64,000 bases of DNA from Spinacia oleracea (Eukaryota > Streptophyta > Magnoliopsida > Caryophyllales > Amaranthaceae). The stretch is taken from assembly GCF_020520425.1 (NCBI RefSeq), contig NC_079492.1, positions 138,450,361 through 138,514,360 on the forward strand, given 5' to 3'. Both the position numbers and the translations under genes were made by a program. Positions 33,101 to 45,018 of this stretch are shown in pieces (position 1 is the first letter of the stretch; every line of letters starts with the position of its first letter). The notes below the pieces were generated by a model. It worked only from the letters and a program-made list of their open reading frames with translations. It did not search any database and was not told where the DNA came from.

Positions 33101-36100
33101 TACTCCCAAGTCTTTCAGTCGTATGCTTACCAAGTAACAACGGAAATGCAAAGATCCATGTTGTTCAGAGTTAAGTGATCCTATATCTACCTAGAGGTCC
33201 AAATATAAAGATGTCGTCCACATCACAATTAAGTGATATATGATACTTTGACACCAGTTTTACACATCAACTCATCAAGATATCCCATTTAGAAAACAGC
33301 AAACGATCACAACTTACTCCGTGCATTCATTGAGGGCAGTAAGGAGCTTTTGAAGTGTGGCACTTGTGATTTCAAAGATTGGTCTTGCGCTGTTCTCCTG
33401 AATCTCAGCAAGAGCTGCCACAGCATTGGCTACTACCATCGGGTTATTGTCAGATATCAAATCTTTCAGGGAATCCAAAAATCCCCTATCCTCAACTAGC
33501 TCAGCATTTATATCGTAGAGCTTAGCCACACAGATAGCAGCTGTCTTGCGAACATATGGATCATCATCCTGTAAGAAGCAAAAGGAACAGAGTTACACCT
33601 GCATCGCTCAAAGACATTTCCTGTCCAAGCACATAGGTCAAACAACAAGATTTTTGAAAGACAATAATCATTATGTCAACCTTAAGGCACCTCTGAAGAG
33701 GATCACACAAATACTCGGTAATTTTATCAACACGAATGCAGCCCATAGTTCTCACAGCCAAAGCCCGAATCAAAGGATTTGGGTCCTGTGAATCCTGCAG
33801 AAGGACAACAGTAAATCATCAGCTAAAGCTGCTAATAATTATAGTCAATGAAACACAACTTTGTTGAAGGTATTACAATTCATATAAAGTGAGGCGGGGG
33901 GAGCCTCAGCCACCCCTACAAACATGAAAAGTTTCTATAGACCCATTAAATATAAAATACTTCATACAAGCAATAGGCTCATAGCTACTGGAAAGTGACA
34001 ATACCAGATACACATTATTAGAAAAATCTAATAAAAGAAATTCCCTCCCTCTCATTGAAAGCTTTAACACTAGAAACATAGATCAATGCACAGATATCTG
34101 GTGGTGTATTCAGTATTGGCTCGTCTACAATTTACATCTGAATTTAACGGCCTAATATTTGAAGAGCATAGAATTTTTTTAATATTTTGCAATGCAGTTT
34201 CAAATATGGAGTATTAGATTAGCATTGTCGAATTTAACATTATTAGACTAGTACTACAGGTTAAAAGAAGGTGACTCGATTAACTTTTACCCTAGCTCTG
34301 TCATGTGTTATGATAGAAGTAAGCAAAAAAAGACCCGGGTGGGAGGGGAGAAGAACTACGAAAACGCTGCAAGAGGTGAAATGGGAAATGTACTTCAATG
34401 CGCTGATACTGGGATGAACTTACTCCCTTCCAACCTCAACCTTATTTCAAATCTTCCTCAACTCTATCAAACATTCAAAACTATATTAATTTCCAAGAAG
34501 AGCGAACTATTTCCAACCTCGTCAATCAAAGAACAGTCCTATCATTTGAGTTCAAGCTTGTCATGGTAACAAAGTGGAGCTTCAATCATAAGCCAATAGG
34601 TGATATCTTGATAGTGTGTTAATATGTCGTGAAGCCTTAGAACTACTTCCTATCAAAAGGTTCCCGTGATGTGAGTCACAAGTTTCAGTGGATAGTCATT
34701 TTTATCTGGTGAAGTACAAACAAGGTTTAAGAAATTGCTTCTTCAAGAAACATGGGGCATTCAGTCCTGAAATTTGAATATTTACAACTTCCATTGATAA
34801 TTTAGATGTTTCATAGGATGCCCCCAAGGCCCCAACACCTGAGATGCACTGTCACTTAATTTAACTCTTCTAACTTTGACATGCATTTGTTCATCAATTA
34901 CCATATATTTATCAAAAGACTACTTTGAGACAAGTTACGCCGAAAGCATAATGATGGATAATCAAGGACCATGATCTGACAATGTAACCAGGAAAAACAA
35001 AAATACGTCCTCTGTTTCTTTTTATGCAACACTTCCATTTCGATGTTTGCCAATGCATAACCATTAATATTCTAATAATCAATAAGTAAAAATTATTATT
35101 TTTTTAGAAATGATACTTTGAAAATATACACTGAGATGAATCTAAAAAGATCCAGATGACTATATTCTTCTTGAAGAATCACCAAAAAAAGAAAGTAAAG
35201 TGTGTGAACAGTGTAAAAACCAAAGTGTTGCATCTAAAAAAACCAGAGGAAGTATATACCAAGGGGCAAGGGCACACAATGGTGATCTGCTATCTTACCT
35301 TAACAAATGTGTTGACCGCAAGAATTGCTAGGTCGGGTTGACTTTTAGCATAATTAATTAGGTACAAGTAAACTAGTTTCTTCAACTCCAAATTTTCTGT
35401 TTGCATGCAGTTCACAACGTCAGTGAACAATGATGAAACGTCCTTGCCTACGGTCATTGCAGCAATAACTTTTTTTACCGCATCCTTCCTCTTATCCTAC
35501 AAAAAGAAAATATCAGTCAGGTCATTAGCATAAACAAAAGAGACAACCACATGAACACCAGTGAACTTGTCACATAAACTGTGAATTCAAAGGAATACAA
35601 AAAACAGGGGAATTGGTCTCCTAAGCGCAAAAGCAGTGAACTCCGGACACCTGATACCAATAAATCTGTGGCAGAGAGGTTGCATATCTATTCAAAAAGA
35701 CTTCTCATTTCCCTTTGCTGTCCTCTTTCTCATTTAAGTGAAGACAGTCTCCTTATGCTTAGTGATATATCAACCTCTGATCGACAATACTATGTTCTGA
35801 TTGGATTTCCCTAGAAAGTAGATACTCCCTAAATAAAATGGATGGTGGAAGGGGGATTTAAAGGCACAATTATACGAAAACCTGAATAACTATTTTGATA
35901 AAGTTGAGGATGGTTATAAGATGGAGTGGCATAAAGATCAAATCAAGGCATACCCCTAGGAATGAGAGGAAACAGCCCTGCGGTTCCTCACACTTCGCTG
36001 ATTAGGTGACATCGTGCCAAGTCCCTAATTTAAAGGTATGCGACAATGTCACAATTAATTCTGGGTAGAGGGAGCACTACAATAGCAACCAAATGAAGTA

Positions 36101-37321
36101 GCATACTCAATTATTTGTTATCTATACCATGGATAAGATTGTACTAATCTAGGAAAAAACATTGTGGTTTAATTAGCACATAATTCATGCCATTGTGACC
36201 TAATATCCTTCATAACTTACATGAGCTGAATTATCCTGATTTAGTTCCTAGATAATTCAGTCCTCAACATTCCAGTCAGGAAAGTTCACAAACAGTAAAA
36301 GAAAAATCAATAATCTATCATACAAAGAGGATCTCCATACTTGGAGGTCGATGAGAGTTGCATATTTGCGTAACATAATAGTAAAAGTAAAAGAGAGTAG
36401 AGGGATCAAAACATCTTTGTATACTGGTTAAAGTCCTCTTATGTAAAACCATAGAAGTAGAACTACTCTGAATTTCAGAATACCATCCATCCGTTTGAAA
36501 TTTTTGGATGAACCCTATGCTTGTTGTATCAAAAATATCAAAATGTTCCACTCAAAGTCCAAAGAACCGAGTTCAGCAAAAACCATTTTCGGCTAATCTC
36601 CAAATTTATTAACAACCTTTTTCATTATCACAAGCATTACCATAGTTTTCATTACAAGAGTTCAGCAAAAAACCGTTTTCCGGCTGTTCTCCAGATTTGT
36701 TAAGCCAACCTCTTACATTACCATAGTTCTAATTACACAACGAAAAGTTGAAAACACTAGGTATGAGATAGCTCGGACACAAACATTTCCCCCCTTTCAA
36801 TTCACAGCCTAACCTTACAAATCCTTGTTGATTTAAGATATAATAACAGCAAAATATTCATCCATCTTCTTCAATTTCAAAAGTGCAACTCATCACAAAT
36901 CGAATTATAACCAAATTCCGCCCATTTCACAAACTGGGTAAACAAAAAAATTAACCGATGTAATTCGATATAGCAAAAATTGAAGCTGCAGTTGCATTGT
37001 TACTAATCTATAACTAATTCTAGGTCTGATCCATATAAAATCAGAAACAAGGCACCCAAAAATACACGAAATCATCAACAATCACACGAAAATCGATAAA
37101 GCAAGCACGGATTTTGACGAAAAAACGAACAGATCTGTATACATTTCCGGCGATTGGGGACGAGAACTACAAAATTCGAGAAATAAAGCATAGAAAGTGA
37201 CATCATGAAAAGAAAAGATAAGGCGAGGGAAAACCTTGTACTGAGAATTGAGCTCTTCTTTGAGTTCAGGGATTTCTCCCTTCTTCGTAGTGGAGAAGTA
37301 CTTGGAATCGTGACCGCTCAT
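27172..37321 (-). CDS. Beta-adaptin, large subunit of AP-1/AP-2 clathrin adaptor
   Basis: Fifteen coding exons join in frame to about 897 aa: 37321-37235, 35496-35299, 33794-33681, 33568-33318, 32299-32164, 32072-31893, 31771-31679, 31597-31386, 31301-31238, 31165-30986, 30207-30115, 29669-29275, 28655-28466, 28376-28173 and 27471-27172. The N-terminus [20 protein letters not shown] is that of plant beta-adaptins. Residues 1 to about 570 form the HEAT/armadillo trunk. A Pro/Ser/Ala-rich hinge at about 600-665 includes [14 protein letters not shown], a clathrin-box-like LLGDL. The C-terminal appendage has two parts, from about 680 and about 790 to the end ([21 protein letters not shown]). The protein links clathrin and cargo in trans-Golgi or plasma-membrane vesicles. 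AP-1 and AP-2 cannot be told apart, because plant beta subunits are shared. All exons look intact. Confidence 0.96.
36569..36740. repeat. Local 89-bp tandem duplication in adaptin intron 1
   Basis: GAGTTCAGCAAAAA...CGTTTTC-type units start at 36569 and 36658 and both end with CATTACCATAGTT. Two copies, moderately diverged. Confidence 0.7.
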
Positions 37322-37524
37322 CGTTCTCTCTTTGTGTTTCTCCCACCGAAGCTTTTATCTGTGATTTGAAAATGGCGTCGACGGAGGAGAGAGAATCAAC
37401 AATGGCGGATGTAGGAGAAGACTAACGAGTTAACTGGCTTTTCTATGGTTGGGCTTGGACGTTTTGAGGAGGTTGCTGAAATGCTGACCGGCAAATATCA
37501 ACGTTTCTTAAGTTGTAAAGTTTT
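37322..37524 (-). promoter_or_regulatory. 5' flank of the beta-adaptin gene
   Basis: Leader and promoter region directly upstream of the ATG at 37321. No specific element was chosen. The foldback repeat from about 37525 lies only 200 bp upstream of the start codon. Confidence 0.4.
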
Positions 37525-37950
37525 CTATTTGCCAATTACAATCCAGTAAAGTTTCTATTTGTCAATTACAACCTTAAATTTCTATTTTTGTCAATTGCAA
37601 CCTTAAATTTATACGTCCGTTTTAAATTACCATCCTGAATTATTTTCCGGCAAAAATCACCGGAAGATGATGTCATAATGTTATTAAAAAAAATAGTTAC
37701 ATACTTTCTATAAAAAAAATAGATAAATAAGAATTAAAAAAAATATATCGATTTTTTTTTTTTTGTATTTCATAATTTTTTTAATAACGTTATGGCATCA
37801 TTTTCTGGTGATTTTTACCGGAAAATGATTTCGGGTTGTAATTTAAAATAAATGTACAAGTTTAAGGTTGTAATCGGCAAAATTAGAAATTTGAGGTTGT
37901 AATTGACAAATAGAGAACTTTATTAGGTTGTATTTGGCAAATTTACCTAA
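37525..37950. mobile_element. Foldback element upstream of the beta-adaptin gene
   Basis: Two arms of about 170 bp are inverted copies (left arm: TTTGTCAATTACAACC, TTTTCCGGCAAAAATCACCGG; right arm: the reverse complement of the same words, with mismatches). An AT-rich loop lies around 37690-37780. Probably a non-autonomous Mutator-type MITE, but a target duplication could not be fixed. Confidence 0.6.
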
Positions 37951-38258
37951 TAAAAAATCAAAAGGTTATGTGTAAAATAAATTTTGTTACATAAGGTAAT
38001 TTTTACCCAATTTTTTATTACATAATTATTATGGGTGATTTGAAAGGATGAATTTGAATAAAGCGATTTTTTTATCACTATTGTACAATATTTATATTGT
38101 ACACCATCCTTAAATAAAAAATTGTGATAAAAATTGTCATGCAATTTAGTTTTTCAAATAAAATCTCCATTTGTTAAGGAAAATACTAGGAGTAAGCGAG
38201 GTTGGCGTAGCGGATATCAGATATCACTCCACAACATCACAAAATAAAACGGTAATTT

Positions 38259-38455
38259 TTGTGTAAGACCGTCTTACTGAAAAGACCGATTTGATTGTTT
38301 AACTAATTATTTTCATTGTTTAACTAATTGGTTTCACTGCTTAACTAATTATTTTCATTGATTAACTAATTAGTTCAAGTGCTTAACTAATTGATTCCTA
38401 TGCTTAACTTATATGACATCAATGCGGTCTTTTGTATAAGACCGCCTTATATAAA
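38259..38455. mobile_element. MITE with GTAAGACCGTCTTAC ends
   Basis: Inverted ends carry TAAGACCGTCTTA and AAAAGACCG on the left and their complement on the right. The interior holds about five loose repeats of TTTAACTAATTA plus TTTTCA/TTTCAC. Non-coding. The superfamily was not resolved. Confidence 0.55.
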
Positions 38456-38716
38456 AGTTTGTACAAAACCCACTCACAACATGACAAAATAGGGGGGGAG
38501 ACTAATAGATAAAGACAAAACACTAAATGACAAAACACACACAATTAGAATAGAAAAAATAAGAGAGAGAAAGAGGGGAAAAAAAAGTAGAGAGTGAAAA
38601 AAAATAGAGAAAAAAAAAACAACAATAAAGAGAGAAAATGACGAAGTGGAGAGAGAAAGTATCATTTTCTTTAAAAATATATCCTTAAAAAAAACAAGTA
38701 TCATTCCTTTTAAAAC
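38456..38716. other. Purine-rich low-complexity spacer
   Basis: Long A/G-rich runs (AGAGAGAAAG, AAAAAAGTAGAGAG). The only ORF is a low-complexity minus-strand translation and is not a gene. Confidence 0.5.
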
Positions 38717-38727
38717 AAGTATTATGT

Positions 38728-39342
38728 AGATATTGAGTAACTTTTAATTTAATTCTCCTCTCTCTCCTTTCCCTCTCTCAAACCCTAGCCTCCATTAGTG
38801 AATTTTGAAGGGGCTTCCATCGATTTTATCGGTGGAAAGCTCCGATCTTTTTATTTTGTTGTTCTTTTCTAATTTTGTTTGATTTTTAGTGTTTTAATAA
38901 TACTTCCTCCTTGTGCGAGGAATTGTTCTCCCTCGAAAGACAGGGTTTTTCTTCTCCTTTTAAGGAGAATTTTTCTTAGGTTAGATGATCATAAATTTCT
39001 GGTGTACGAGGGAGAATATTATTTAATTTCGCAGGAGAAATTGATTCGGCAATGAAGATTTTTGAGGTGTCGCATCATATGCCAGTTCTACATCTACAAT
39101 CAATTGAATCTGATTTAATTCAATATCAAAATTACAACATATCAAAAGACCCCCTCGTTGAAGGTTGTATCAAACAACGATGTGTTAGAGGGTGTACAAG
39201 ATGTTCGATGCGCGATGATCGTAGTTTTGCAGAAAATGAGTTTTATTTGATTCGATTTGTTATGTATTTGATAGATTCATATTTCTTTTGTAGATGTCGT
39301 ATGACTTTTTATTAAAATGAATTAATTTTAATTCAAAAAAAG
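38728..39342 (+). mobile_element. Non-coding retroposon, copy B (615 bp)
   Basis: Target duplications AAGTATTATGT at 38717-38727 and 39343-39353. It begins with a CT-rich leader and CAAACCCTAGCC and ends in an A-rich tail. The 3' about 200 bases are homologous to copy A (21466-22081), while the 5' halves are largely different. No ORF of note and no tRNA-like promoter. Confidence 0.85.
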
Positions 39343-39383
39343 AAGTATTATGTCTTTAAAAAAACAGTACCAGTTCGAAATTC

Positions 39384-39455
39384 GCCCGATCGGGCGATCT
39401 GCTGCCCGATCGGGCGATCTGCTGCCCGATCGGGCGATCTGCTGCCCAATCGGGC
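39384..39455. repeat. 20-bp tandem repeat centred on GCCCGATCGGGC
   Basis: Four units at 39384, 39404, 39424 and 39444 (the last with one mismatch). Each holds the 12-bp perfect palindrome GCCCGATCGGGC followed by GATCTGCT. Confidence 0.95.
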
Positions 39456-41075
39456 GATTTGCGAATCAGCGACAAATAAGCCACGGTTTGCTCACTTTCC
39501 TGATGATACCCCTTGAGCCAATGAGGACATTGTCTGATTTAGCTTGGGGGGGTGTTTCACTCACTTGTACATATTAGGTATGTTTTTCCTTTTATTTTTG
39601 CATTTACTTATTTTTGTGTGTTTATTTTGGTGTGTTTAATGTTTTCTAGAGTAGTTTATTGCTTTGAAAAAAAAATACAAAAATACGTTCCGATGAATAC
39701 AATATCATGCTTCCCTGTGCCCCTTTGATTGAAAATTGTTTTGATTCTTGGTATTTGATGACGAGCAATGTGGATGTGTTAGCCATGATTTGATATTCGA
39801 TTGCTTTGATGCCTTAACATGAGTCAACTCTGACTAACTATTTGTGGACTTGGTGCTTGGCTAGTTGACTTGGTTAGGATGTGTGATAGCTTCCTGGTGT
39901 GTCATTGATTTTGAGTATTGGTTTGCAACTGTTAGTAGTGTTTTATGACTCATATACATGCACATTGTGGAGGACGAAGGCATTTTTCTGTTTAGGTAGC
40001 CTTCAGATGAATCTAGATACATTTGTTCCCTCCTTTTCTACCCATGTTGTTGCTTGTGCCCCTTTATTCGGTGACTAGCCATATTACAAGCCCATGAAAG
40101 CCCCATTGGTTACTAGTCCCAAGCCTAGCTTGGGGGAGCTAATAGTAAGTGAGGTGAGGGAGTTGTAGTGTGCTTAGTTTTGAGCACAAAGTGAGTGTTG
40201 AAAAGGAAATAAGGGAGTTCTTCTTATCTTGTTTGTTGTTTGAAAAAGAGAAAAAAAAAATAATGAAGAGTGAAAGAGATGAGAAGAATAGAAAATATGA
40301 AGGTTTCCAAAGAAAAAAAAAGGAAATTGAAAAAAATAAAAAGAAAAAAATTCATTACTCTCAGAAAAATTCAAAGCATTGTTACACTCAAGTATTGTAA
40401 TTTCTTATCTTTATGAGTGATTGATTTTAATTGTGAAAGAAAGGCAAGAAAGTATAGTGTGGTTTGTTTGTTGTTTCATCATGTGTTGAGTGAGAGAGTT
40501 GTGGTCATTATTTGTGGTTGATCATGGTTTTGCTAGGATTTATGCTCCCCAAAGCCAAGGCTTTAAGCTCACATTTTACCCAAATTTACCGCACCCCTAC
40601 CTAAGCCTATCATTACAAGCTTTGAAGACCTTCCGACCTTTGTGCATAGAGTCATATTAATGTGAAAGTAGTTGTTTATCAATGCAAGTTATGACATGAC
40701 ATATTCCGAGTCGACTATTAGGTTGAGTGTATGTTTTTCTAGACACACGAGTGTTGTGAGTTTTGGGAGGGCATTGTACACTTATATGTTGGGAGGAGAG
40801 CGAACGGGTACATCTTTTATCCGCCACATAAATGAGTGACGAGTGTGTGAGCACTAGTCTTGAATTCCATTGTGCATTTGTGGTTCAATTTGCGTGACGA
40901 TTGTTAGGGAGGATTTGTGGTTGGTGGATTTGATTGGTTGACATTGATGCATGCTCGTTAGATTTTGCCTTGAATTATGTCTTTCGTTTTGAAATATGTT
41001 AGGGGTGAAGTTGATCTTGTATTCATCGATGATTTCCTTGCTTAGGGACAATCAAGGATCTAGCTTGGGGGAGTT

Positions 41076-42557
41076 TGATATATGCGTTTTATATAGAGTT
41101 TTTACCCCCGTCCCTTAGTACTTTTTGATCTCAAATGAGCTCTTCGGAGCGATTTTAGTACTAATGTGCTCCTTGTAGTGTGTTTGTAGTTTCAGGTTCA
41201 TCATTGTAGGAATTAGCATATTTTTGTGCATTTCCTACTCATTTGAATCAATACAAGAGATTATATACTTTCGAGAGCGCAAACATTGAGTTGGAAGAAT
41301 TTTCATGCAAAGCGAATAGTGAAAGAAGTAGAAAACTGAATGTCGTCCACTCTTTTGATCATAACTCGAGTTATACAACTCCAAATGCAGCGATTCAAAT
41401 TGGGTTGGATTTTAGACTTCAAGAGCTTTCCAACGAGTGGTCACTCGCCTGATTCCGAAATATAACGAAGGAGATATGGTGTTTTTAAGATAGAGGATCG
41501 TGCAGTTTCAACACGCGCCCGATCGGGCGGGCTTCGCCCGATCCGGATCGGGCGGTCATTCTGGGCGCTGTTCTGGGCATTTTGCAACCGCCCGATCGGG
41601 CGGAATTTCGCCCGATCGGGCCGACTATCGAGCACATAGCCCGATCGGGCGAAGCGTCGCCCGATCGGGCCACGCCAACCTCCAGCGTATTTCGCGAGAT
41701 TTTATTTCCGATTTTGGGCTCTATTTTGGGCAAACTATAAATACTAGCCCCTTATATTTTTAGTGATATCTTTTATTCTAGTTTTCTAATTACTTAGTCT
41801 ATTTTAGTTCTCTCTATTTTCTCCAAACACTTAGTTTTAATTTTAATCAAAGATTCAAGCTTTATTATTCCATTGTTCTTCAAGTCGGTATTGTTTCTTG
41901 CTTTAATTTATCTTATTGCTTGATCATGTTTTCTATTATGTTAATTGTTTTGTTATTTATTATCATGAGTGAGTAGTTTAATTTCTAGGGTTTAGGGGAT
42001 CCATGAATGCATGATTGGGATTATATGTGGACTTGATTAATTGATTGATTGATTATAATTTCTATAGCTTATTATTATTGCTCGTCAATTCTATTCGGCC
42101 GGACTATTTTGATTTGAGTTTGATTAACCTTAGATTATGCGCCGAGAGGTATAAATATGATGTTTTTTGGTCTGTGGCTATTAGATAGGAATTATTTCTA
42201 GTACGTAGCGAGAGCCCGCTAGTTGTTCTATCCTAAGGAATTCATAAGATTCGAGAGATGCATGTTTTCCTAATTATGATTGTTCATTGATTGTTATTGT
42301 CCGTTGTCCAATCCTGCTCTGCATTTATGGTGAACCGTTGCCCTAGATTCCTTTAATATTGTTATTTTCCGATTTGATTATTTGCTTTAGTTTAATATAC
42401 AAACCAATCCAACTCTTTGTTACCAGTAGTCTAGATTAGTTAATTAATAGTAGAAAGAACATTGTTTCCCTGTGGATACGATCCCTGCTTCCCTTACTAT
42501 ATTTTTAGTTGGTGAACGTTAGGTTTATCTTTGATAGGAGTGCGATTTAGCCTGTCA
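41076..42557 (+). repeat. 3' LTR (LTR A) of the Tat/Athila-like element
   Basis: It starts TGATATATGCG immediately after the polypurine tract and ends near CCTGTCA (42557) or CCTGTCAGCA (42560). A TATA box TATAAATA lies at 41736-41743. Upstream of it sits a cluster of GCCCGATCGGGC palindromes (41517-41670). The right-hand boundary is uncertain because no second LTR or target duplication is available. Confidence 0.65.
41517..41670. promoter_or_regulatory. Palindrome cluster upstream of the LTR A TATA box
   Basis: Exact GCCCGATCGGGC at 41517, 41590, 41609, 41640 and 41659, plus the 18-bp palindrome GCCCGATCCGGATCGGGC at 41536. In an AT-rich element this GC cluster, 65-220 bp upstream of TATA, looks like a U3 enhancer with repeated factor sites. 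The function is inferred. Confidence 0.75.
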
Positions 42558-43056
42558 GCATGTTACCAAATAAAGCTTCCATTTTCGTAATTAACTTCCA
42601 TTTTCATCTTTCAAGATAACCCTTTTACAATGTTTCATAATTTTTCTGCCATTTTTGTAGCTAACTAGATAAAGCTTTTTTTAATCTCTGCCATTTTAGA
42701 AGCCCATAACTATTACAATGAGTTCGTGAGTTTCACATGACATTTTTGAATCATCTGATGTCTTCCATTAAAAAAACTTTCATGGGATTAATGATGCATG
42801 TAACATGTTTGATGAAATTACCAAGAGAGTTTCATTAAGATTTAATTAGTTTCAGTTGCGATGTATTGGGTATAATAAGGTGTAGTAGAGAATCAGACAT
42901 GGCAATGTGTTATCATTAGACTTTCTCTGAAACTGGAAATGATGAATTGGAAGTGACAACGGCTGCTTTGTTAATGAAGTGACAATTGGATGTTGAAGCT
43001 ATCGTATAGCATGAAATCATATAAGTTATGTTTATGATTCTAGAAATTGTATAAAA
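42558..43056. other. Spacer between the two LTRs
   Basis: No gene. Contains loosely repeated CTTCCATTTTCGTAATTAA and CTGCCATTTT words (42578-42720). Confidence 0.45.
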
Positions 43057-43061
43057 GATAC

Positions 43062-45013
43062 TGATGAGCGGCATTTATGTCGCTCTTAGCCTAGGAATTT
43101 ATTCCATTTTATTATCATTTTATTCCTATTTTTGCTTAGTTTTATCGTTTTTAGTTCGTTTGTCGCGTTTTTGCATTAATCGTAACATTTTCTCGTCTTG
43201 CATATATTTTAGTCGTTTTTTCTCTAGACATGCCTTTTATGCTCATTTTCATTGTGTAGAGTCTTTAGAGTATTAACGTGCTAAATAACGTGTCATTATG
43301 CTTAGACGACGAGTAATATGTTTTAGGATTTGTAAAATGCTAAACGAATAATAATATGCTTTCCGATTTAATAAACATGCTTTACGATTTTATTGATTTG
43401 CTACACGATGTTGTTTGCGTGCAGCGACGACTTTGTAATGTGCAGCGACGAAGCATGAAGTGCAGCAACGAACATCACAGCAACAACCTGGCACGAACTA
43501 GAACTGCAGCCACTGTAGACTAGCAAACATCACTATCACATAAGCTACAACGCACCAAACATAGCCACTACACGAGCCAGCAGCGGATTCGTGTAACATG
43601 TCACAGCGATTCCGTATACTTTCATTTCTAAAGCATTTACTGTCATCATTCATGAAGCAAACTGCAGCAACAACGAACAAAAAACAAACTGCAGGTACAG
43701 GTCTGTGCGCGCGCACAACTTGCCCGTGGGGGCGCACAAATCTGAACAAATGAGGCAGTAACTTCAGGAAGCTTGTTTCGTGCGCAGAGAGCTCTTGTGT
43801 GGGCGCAGAGGTCTGTGCGAGCGCACACACCCTCTTGTGTGTGCGCACAGAAGCACGGAGCTGGGTATAAAAACAGCAGCAACAACAGTTCGTAGGAAGC
43901 AAGTTTTTAGTTTAGTTTTTGCTCGAAGCTTAGCGAATAGAATAGAGCAGCAAGAGCTGCAATTAGGATAGGGATTAGAGCTTAGATTAGAGGATAAAAC
44001 TTAGAATTCTTAGCTTCACAATCAGATTTTCGATTCTTAGTTATTTCAAACACAATCATATTATCTTCTCTTTAGTTTGAGTTTTGTTCATCATTTTCAG
44101 AATTTTCGTTCTAAAAATTTGGTCCAATTTTGATAATTCATGGTAAAATTCTAGCTCTTCTCTTTAATTGTTTCCTTAATTCTTTAATTGCTTGATTAGT
44201 TTATTTTATACTTTGATTTCGTTGTTTGATTTTAGATTGAATATTTTGATTGAATTTTGTTGGATTTTGGCTTTGAATTTTCATGTTTGATTTAGTTGAT
44301 TGAATTAGTTCGATTTTTTAATTAGTTTCATGATTAGGATTTCTTATAGTTTAACCTTAGTTCTAATCATGCTTATTGAATAACCATAATGTAGAGAATA
44401 GGGGTGAAGCTTGGAAATTAATTAGGGATTTTTTAAGGGAATTCATGATGATGTTGTGATTAAAATTTGATTTGATGATTATGATTTCCATGTTTAGTTA
44501 GATTAGTGATTGTAAATGCTAATTCTAGTTAGTTGATTGGAATGTTTCATGTTAGTTTGTCAAGAGATTGAGAATTAGTATGAGCATGTGGATGAACTAG
44601 TTCTAATTGTTAGTTATCTAGTCTAGGGGTCATGCAAAGCTCTCCCTTGGATTAGACAACTTAATGTGTTCTATCCGAGAGGTGGCGAATGCTTTACGGT
44701 TTTCCCCTAATTGTCATGTCTTTGCAATATCAAAGTTGTTGAACCTTCGTCCTTCCCTAATGAAACCATGACTATCCCCAATTCCCTAGTTTATTCCATT
44801 TACATTTTAATTTCAATAGATACATACATACATACTTACATTTCCTTTTGAACTAGCTTGTGAATGCAATTAGTTTGGAAAGTAAAAAATATTCATTCTA
44901 TTAGGACGATCCCTACACTTGCCACTATAGTTGATATAGTCGGTTAGTTTAGGTGTTTTATAAATTTTGTTTGATTTAGCGGTGTTCGTCAACGACGCGA
45001 AAATCGATTATCA
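43062..45013 (+). repeat. Solo LTR (LTR B), 1952 bp
   Basis: TGAT...ATCA ends flanked on both sides by the 5-bp target duplication GATAC (43057-43061 and 45014-45018). No internal region is present, so this is a solo LTR left by recombination between the two LTRs of a complete element. A TATA box TATAAAAA lies at 43866-43873. Just upstream are GC-rich palindromes (TGTGCGCGCGCACA at 43704, TGTGCGAGCGCACA at 43813). Three GTGCAGCGACGAA-like repeats occur at about 43421-43470. It is a different family from LTR A. Confidence 0.9.
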
Positions 45014-45018
45014 GATAC

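Larger units (their letters stand above)
39354..42557 (+). mobile_element. 3' part of a Tat/Athila-like Ty3 LTR element
   Basis: Non-coding 3' region followed by an LTR. Purine tracts of the type AGCTTGGGGGAG recur at about 39540, 40128 and 41060, the last one directly before the LTR start at 41076 as expected for a polypurine tract. The long non-coding stretch between coding region and LTR, with internal tandem repeats, is typical of the Tat/Ogre/Athila group. No pol domain is present in the window, so the element is truncated or solo-like. Confidence 0.65.

Noticed and set aside
38474-38704. 76-codon minus-strand hydrophobic ORF
   Set aside because: A translation of an A/G-rich low-complexity run; no start context or homology.
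39354-42557. Target-site duplication for the Tat/Athila-like element
   Set aside because: The left end is not identifiable and the right end is ambiguous by 3 bp, so no duplication can be claimed.
43498-43902. 134-codon cysteine-rich minus-strand ORF
   Set aside because: It lies in the U3 palindrome region of the solo LTR, antisense to the LTR, and its composition follows GTGCGC repeats.
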